DNA of 42,982 nucleotides from Hyphomicrobiales bacterium. GTDB taxonomy: Bacteria > Pseudomonadota > Alphaproteobacteria > Rhizobiales > Rhizobiaceae. The stretch spans positions 1 to 42,982 of the forward strand of contig NVRK02000120.1 of the NCBI GenBank assembly GCA_002400845.2. Reading direction: 5' to 3'. The translations under genes and the position numbers were made by a program. Every line of letters begins with the position of its first letter. Position 1 is the stretch's first letter. The notes under the pieces were generated by a model. It saw nothing but the letters and a program-made list of their open reading frames with translations. It was not told where the DNA came from and ran no database searches. Below, piece after piece: positions 39,268 to 42,982 of the stretch.

Positions 39268-39696
39268 TTAAGATATTTTGTTTAGTGGATGATCTTCATT
39301 CAATTGAAGCAAATCCCATAGGTTTCCATACAGATCTTTAAACACAGCAACCATGCCATAGTCTTGCTCTTTGGGGTCGCGAACAAATTCGATTCCATCA
39401 GAAACCATACGATTATAATCGCGCCAAAAATCATCCGTGTTTAAGAAAAGGAAAACCCGCCCACCGGCCTGATCTCCGATAAAGGATACTTGCTCTGGTT
39501 TAGAGGCTTTAGCGAGAAGAATAGTCGTGCCGCCATTTTCTGCAGAACCAGGAGGCCTAACAACCACCCAGCGCTTATCTTGTTCAGGTTGGTAAGAATC
39601 TTCAATAAGCTCAAACTTTAATTTCCTCACAAAAAAGTCGATCGCTTCATCATAATCTCGTACAACGAGTGCTATGTGAATGATCGACTGTTTCAT
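39268..39696 (-). CDS. VOC-superfamily (glyoxalase/dioxygenase-fold) protein
   Basis: A single-chain, two-module VOC protein of 142 residues. IIHIALVVRDYDEAIDFFVRKLKFEL provides the first strand with His7, and the C-terminal FKDLYGNLWDLLQL the last strand with Asn and metal-site Asp/Glu positions. It resembles fosfomycin-resistance/glyoxalase-like proteins without a decisive substrate mark. It starts 18 nt after ssb and so is probably co-transcribed with it. Confidence 0.88.
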   Translation of the reverse strand: MKQSIIHIALVVRDYDEAIDFFVRKLKFELIEDSYQPEQDKRWVVVRPPGSAENGGTTILLAKASKPEQVSFIGDQAGGRVFLFLNTDDFWRDYNRMVSDGIEFVRDPKEQDYGMVAVFKDLYGNLWDLLQLNEDHPLNKIS

Positions 39697-39714
39697 TAGA
39701 ATATAACTTTGTGC

Positions 39715-40233
39715 CTAAAACGGAATTTCATCATCCATGTCGCCGCCGCCAGATGGAGCACCGCCACCACCTTGAGAGCCACCACCTTGAGAGCCGCCGC
39801 CAAAACTAGGACCGCTTTGACCATAGTCAGAACCACCACTGCTTTGGTCAGACATACGTCCACCGCCGCCAGCATTGTCACTACGACCATCAAGCATGGT
39901 TAGATTGCCATTAAAGCCTTGAAGTACAACTTCGGTAGACCAACGGTCTTTACCATCTTTGTCTTGCCATTTGCGTGTTTGCAATTGACCTTCAAGATAA
40001 ACTTTAGAACCTTTTTTAAGATATTGCTCAGCAATACGGCACAAACCTTCGTTGAAAATTACAACACGGTGCCATTCTGTTTTTTCGCGACGCTCGCCTG
40101 TATTCTTATCTTTCCAGCTATCAGATGTAGCGATGGATAGATTTGCGATTGGACGCCCATCTTGTGTACGGCGAATATCAGGATCATTACCCAAATTACC
40201 AATAAGGATTACTTTATTAATACTACCAGCCAT
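39715..40233 (-). CDS. ssb: Single-stranded DNA-binding protein
   Basis: Coats single-stranded DNA in replication and repair. The 172 residues have an OB fold (about 1-112, [20 protein letters not shown] at the start), a Gly/Ser/Gln-rich linker and the acidic tip DDEIPF used for partner binding. The linker DNA contains a perfect 15-bp tandem duplication (39763-39792). The divergent upstream region holds an SOS box, though it is nearer uvrA than ssb. Confidence 0.97.
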   Translation of the reverse strand: MAGSINKVILIGNLGNDPDIRRTQDGRPIANLSIATSDSWKDKNTGERREKTEWHRVVIFNEGLCRIAEQYLKKGSKVYLEGQLQTRKWQDKDGKDRWSTEVVLQGFNGNLTMLDGRSDNAGGGGRMSDQSSGGSDYGQSGPSFGGGSQGGGSQGGGGAPSGGGDMDDEIPF

Positions 40234-40610
40234 TTTTACTCCAGACCTTTTTTATATTAACGGTACTTTCAAACCGCATTACTTCGTCAAACTGACAACC
40301 CTACTGACAATTACTGTCTACAGCCCAGCTTATTCTACACCATACTGCACTATTCGGCTTGCAAACTCGACGCTTAGAGTTATCTATCCACATAAGAAAC
40401 ATCAAACGAAAATACAATGCCTATATGTGTGCGAGTATGAGTACGAATAATTCAGCTTAAATTGCAATTAAACTTGTAATTTGTTCTTATTATGTTCTCA
40501 TTGCATTAAAAGATCAAGTCTGATTCTATAATCTTTCAACAAGAGTTAGCCTTCTAATATTTTTGACAGACAATTCAATAAGCTTTTACGCTTATACAGG
40601 TGATAATTAA
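40234..40610. other. Divergent intergenic region ssb / uvrA
   Basis: About 375 nt with promoters for both genes. It contains the SOS box at 40483-40497 and a perfect TATAAT at 40527-40532, with a GATTC (GANTC, possible CcrM methylation site) at 40522-40526. I see no other gene. Confidence 0.6.
40483..40497 (+). promoter_or_regulatory. Alphaproteobacterial LexA (SOS) box upstream of uvrA
   Basis: GTTC-TTATTAT-GTTC matches the alphaproteobacterial LexA consensus GTTC-N7-GTTC exactly. It lies 113 nt before the uvrA start and 30 nt before a TATAAT sequence at 40527-40532, so LexA bound here would block the uvrA promoter. It is 250 nt from the ssb start. Confidence 0.8.
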
Positions 40611-42982
40611 ATGGCAGAGCATAAATTTATTTCAGTACGTGGCGCGCGAGAACACAATCTCAAAAGCATAGATATCGACCTCCCCCGTGATAAGCTTATT
40701 GTCATTACGGGGCTCTCTGGCTCTGGTAAATCTTCACTCGCATTCGATACCATCTATGCAGAAGGCCAACGTCGCTATGTAGAAAGCCTGTCTGCCTATG
40801 CACGTCAATTTTTAGAGATGATGCAAAAGCCTGATGTCGATCAAATCGATGGGCTGTCTCCTGCCATTTCGATTGAACAAAAAACCACCAGCAAAAACCC
40901 ACGCTCAACCGTTGGTACTGTTACAGAAATCTACGATTATATGCGCCTATTGTTTGCGCGCGTTGGTGTACCCTATTCGCCTGCAACGGGCCTGCCGATT
41001 GAAAGCCAAACCATTAGCCAAATGGTAGACCGTATTTTAGAGCTTGAAGAAGGCACGCGTCTTTACCTACTTGCGCCAATCGTGCGCGGCCGCAAAGGTG
41101 AATATAAGAAAGAACTTATTGAACTCACCAAAAAGGGTTTTCAGCGCGTCAAAGTAGATGGCGAATTGATGGAGATTGCAGACGTTCCGCCACTCGATAA
41201 AAAGTACAAACACGACATAGATGTTGTTGTAGATAGACTTGTGGTGAAAGAAGACATCGCGGCCCGTTTAGCAGATTCCCTAGACACAGCTTTAAAGCTT
41301 GCAGATGGTTTAGCAGTTGCAGAATTTGCCGACAAACCGTTATCAAAAGCTGAATTGCAAAGCGCAAATAGATCTAAAAACGAAACCCATGAACGCATGG
41401 TATTTTCAGAGAAATTTGCGTGTCCAGTTTCAGGTTTTACCATTCAAGAAATAGAGCCGCGTCTATTCTCCTTCAACAATCCCTTTGGCGCATGCCCTAC
41501 CTGCGATGGTTTGGGAACCGAAAAAGCCATTGATCCAGACATGGTCGTGCCAGACAAAGCGCTAACGCTAAAAGGCGGCGCAATCCTACCTTGGTCAAAA
41601 TCAAGCAATCCATCGCCTTATTACGCGCAAACACTAGAAGCTATTGGCGACCATTTCGGGTTTAAATTAACTGATGTTTGGACCGACATTAATGAAGAAG
41701 GCAAACAAGCCATTTTGTACGGTACTGGCAAAACAGAAATTGCCTTTAACTATGACGATGGCATGCGCACTTATAAAACTAAGAAAGTCTTTGAAGGCGT
41801 CATTGGTAATTTAAAGCGTCGCTGGCGCGAAACTGATTCCAATTGGATGCGCGAAGAAATAGAAAAATATATGTCTTCTACGCCTTGCAAGGCCTGTGAG
41901 GGCTACCGCCTAAAACCAGAGACACTCGCCGTTAAATTAGATGACAAACACATTGCTCAAATTTCACAAATGTCGATCAGAGTTGCAAATAAGTGGTTCG
42001 ACGACTTGCCAAAAAGCCTATCTGAAAAACAGATGGAAATTGCGGAACGTATTTTAAAAGAGATACGCGAACGTTTGAAATTTCTCAACGATGTTGGTTT
42101 GGATTATCTGTCATTAGAGCGTAATTCTGGAACGCTCTCTGGCGGCGAAAGCCAGCGCATTCGTTTGGCTTCACAAATTGGTTCTGGCCTAACAGGTGTA
42201 CTTTACGTACTCGACGAACCATCCATTGGCCTACACCAACGTGACAATGCAAGGCTGCTAGAAACATTGTGTCACTTACGCGATCTTGGCAATACGGTTA
42301 TCGTTGTTGAGCATGATGAAGATGCGATTATGGCCGCAGATTATTTGGTTGATATGGGGCCTTTGGCTGGCATTCATGGCGGCGAAATTATTGCCCAAGG
42401 CACACCTAAAAAAGTAATGGCAAACAAAAATTCTTTAACCGCGCAATACCTAACAGGTCGCTTGGCAATTCCATTGCCAAAAATACGCCGCGAGCGCATT
42501 GAAGGCAAACGCATAAAAATTACTGGCGCCACAGGCAACAACTTACAAAACATCACGGCAGAAATCCCCCTATCAACGTTCACTTGTGTCACAGGTGTGT
42601 CTGGCGGTGGTAAATCTACATTCCTAATCGAGACACTTTATAAGGCTGCCGCACGTAAATTAAATGGCGCAAGAGCAGTGCCAGCCGCACACAAAAGCAT
42701 CGAGGGTCTAGAGTTCCTCGACAAAGTAATCGACATTGACCAATCACCAATTGGTCGTACACCACGTTCTAACCCAGCCACTTATACAGGCGCGTTTACC
42801 CCCATTAGAGAATGGTTTTCGCAATTGCCAGAATCAAAAGTGCGCGGTTATAAATCTGGGCGCTTCTCATTCAATGTAAAAGGTGGACGTTGCGAAGCCT
42901 GCCAAGGCGATGGGCTGATTAAAATTGAAATGCACTTTTTGCCAGATGTTTATGTCACCTGCGATGTATGTGACGGAAAGCG
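40611..42982 (+). CDS. uvrA: Excinuclease ABC subunit A (cut by window edge)
   Basis: Damage-recognition ATPase of nucleotide-excision repair. 790 residues are visible before the window ends. The first Walker A (GLSGSGKSS, about 34-42), the signature [12 protein letters not shown], Walker B ([15 protein letters not shown]), the second Walker A (GVSGGGKST) and the second zinc-finger start (CEACQGDGL ... CDVC) are present. The first zinc module reads CPVSG, one cysteine short of the E. coli CPIC form, which I believe is usual in Hyphomicrobiales. ATG 40611 follows AGGTG. It is controlled by the SOS box at 40483. Confidence 0.98.
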   Translation, partial: MAEHKFISVRGAREHNLKSIDIDLPRDKLIVITGLSGSGKSSLAFDTIYAEGQRRYVESLSAYARQFLEMMQKPDVDQIDGLSPAISIEQKTTSKNPRSTVGTVTEIYDYMRLLFARVGVPYSPATGLPIESQTISQMVDRILELEEGTRLYLLAPIVRGRKGEYKKELIELTKKGFQRVKVDGELMEIADVPPLDKKYKHDIDVVVDRLVVKEDIAARLADSLDTALKLADGLAVAEFADKPLSKAELQSANRSKNETHERMVFSEKFACPVSGFTIQEIEPRLFSFNNPFGACPTCDGLGTEKAIDPDMVVPDKALTLKGGAILPWSKSSNPSPYYAQTLEAIGDHFGFKLTDVWTDINEEGKQAILYGTGKTEIAFNYDDGMRTYKTKKVFEGVIGNLKRRWRETDSNWMREEIEKYMSSTPCKACEGYRLKPETLAVKLDDKHIAQISQMSIRVANKWFDDLPKSLSEKQMEIAERILKEIRERLKFLNDVGLDYLSLERNSGTLSGGESQRIRLASQIGSGLTGVLYVLDEPSIGLHQRDNARLLETLCHLRDLGNTVIVVEHDEDAIMAADYLVDMGPLAGIHGGEIIAQGTPKKVMANKNSLTAQYLTGRLAIPLPKIRRERIEGKRIKITGATGNNLQNITAEIPLSTFTCVTGVSGGGKSTFLIETLYKAAARKLNGARAVPAAHKSIEGLEFLDKVIDIDQSPIGRTPRSNPATYTGAFTPIREWFSQLPESKVRGYKSGRFSFNVKGGRCEACQGDGLIKIEMHFLPDVYVTCDVCDGK

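Noticed and set aside
39709-39903. Plus-strand frame opposite the ssb linker rich in Thr, Ala and Arg
   Set aside because: It is the antisense reading of the Gly/Ser repeat DNA of ssb, not a gene.

Overview
The window is AT-rich bacterial chromosome carrying essential housekeeping genes in the order expected of an alphaproteobacterium, most likely Hyphomicrobiales (Rhizobiales) with an unusually low GC content. The supporting signs are an E1-beta subunit of pyruvate dehydrogenase with its own lipoyl domain, the runs lipA-lpdA-pdhC-pdhB-pdhA-ftsB-eno and kdsA-VOC-pyrG-secG, the trpD-trpC-moaC-moeA string, the cluster tgt-queA-ppi-ppi-coaD ... gyrA-marC ... ssb-uvrA, and an SOS box of the alphaproteobacterial type GTTC-N7-GTTC. 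Species cannot be decided from the sequence. I saw no tRNA, rRNA, insertion sequence, prophage or CRISPR array.

Layout. 1-9210 (minus strand): lipoate synthase (cut by the window edge), two small membrane proteins, the complete pyruvate dehydrogenase complex (lpdA, pdhC, a small unknown gene, pdhB, pdhA), ftsB and enolase. A possible small membrane-protein gene runs the opposite way between lpdA and pdhC. 9522-14124: an LprI-like envelope protein (plus), then kdsA, a glyoxalase-fold protein, pyrG and secG (minus). 14394-21029 (plus): a PpiD-like periplasmic folding factor, trpD, trpC, moaC, moeA and a short-chain dehydrogenase. 21047-26281 (minus): lptF, tgt, queA, two cyclophilins and coaD.

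26332-30182 looks like an accessory insertion between coaD and gyrA. It holds a LuxR-type regulator, a divergent cassette of three unrecognised exported proteins, and a LysE-type exporter. The shared intergenic region has a 7-bp dyad and helically phased repeats. This cassette is the best candidate for an undescribed system: one product looks like a small pilin-like beta-sandwich, the second like a periplasmic beta-rich partner, the third like a two-cysteine envelope protein with a basic tail.

30194-42982: gyrA (minus), marC and a cation diffusion facilitator (plus), a secreted hydrolase-like protein, DUF805, a KefB-type K+/H+ antiporter with its flavoprotein partner, a VOC protein and ssb (minus), then uvrA (plus, cut by the window edge) behind the SOS box.

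Oddities worth checking are two subunit-binding domains in PdhC, loss of most zinc ligands in Tgt, glycine at the quinolone-determining Ser83 position of GyrA, TTG starts on ftsB, queA and gyrA, strong dyads upstream of pdhA and ftsB, and four 11-bp tandem repeats carrying TATAAT in front of marC.
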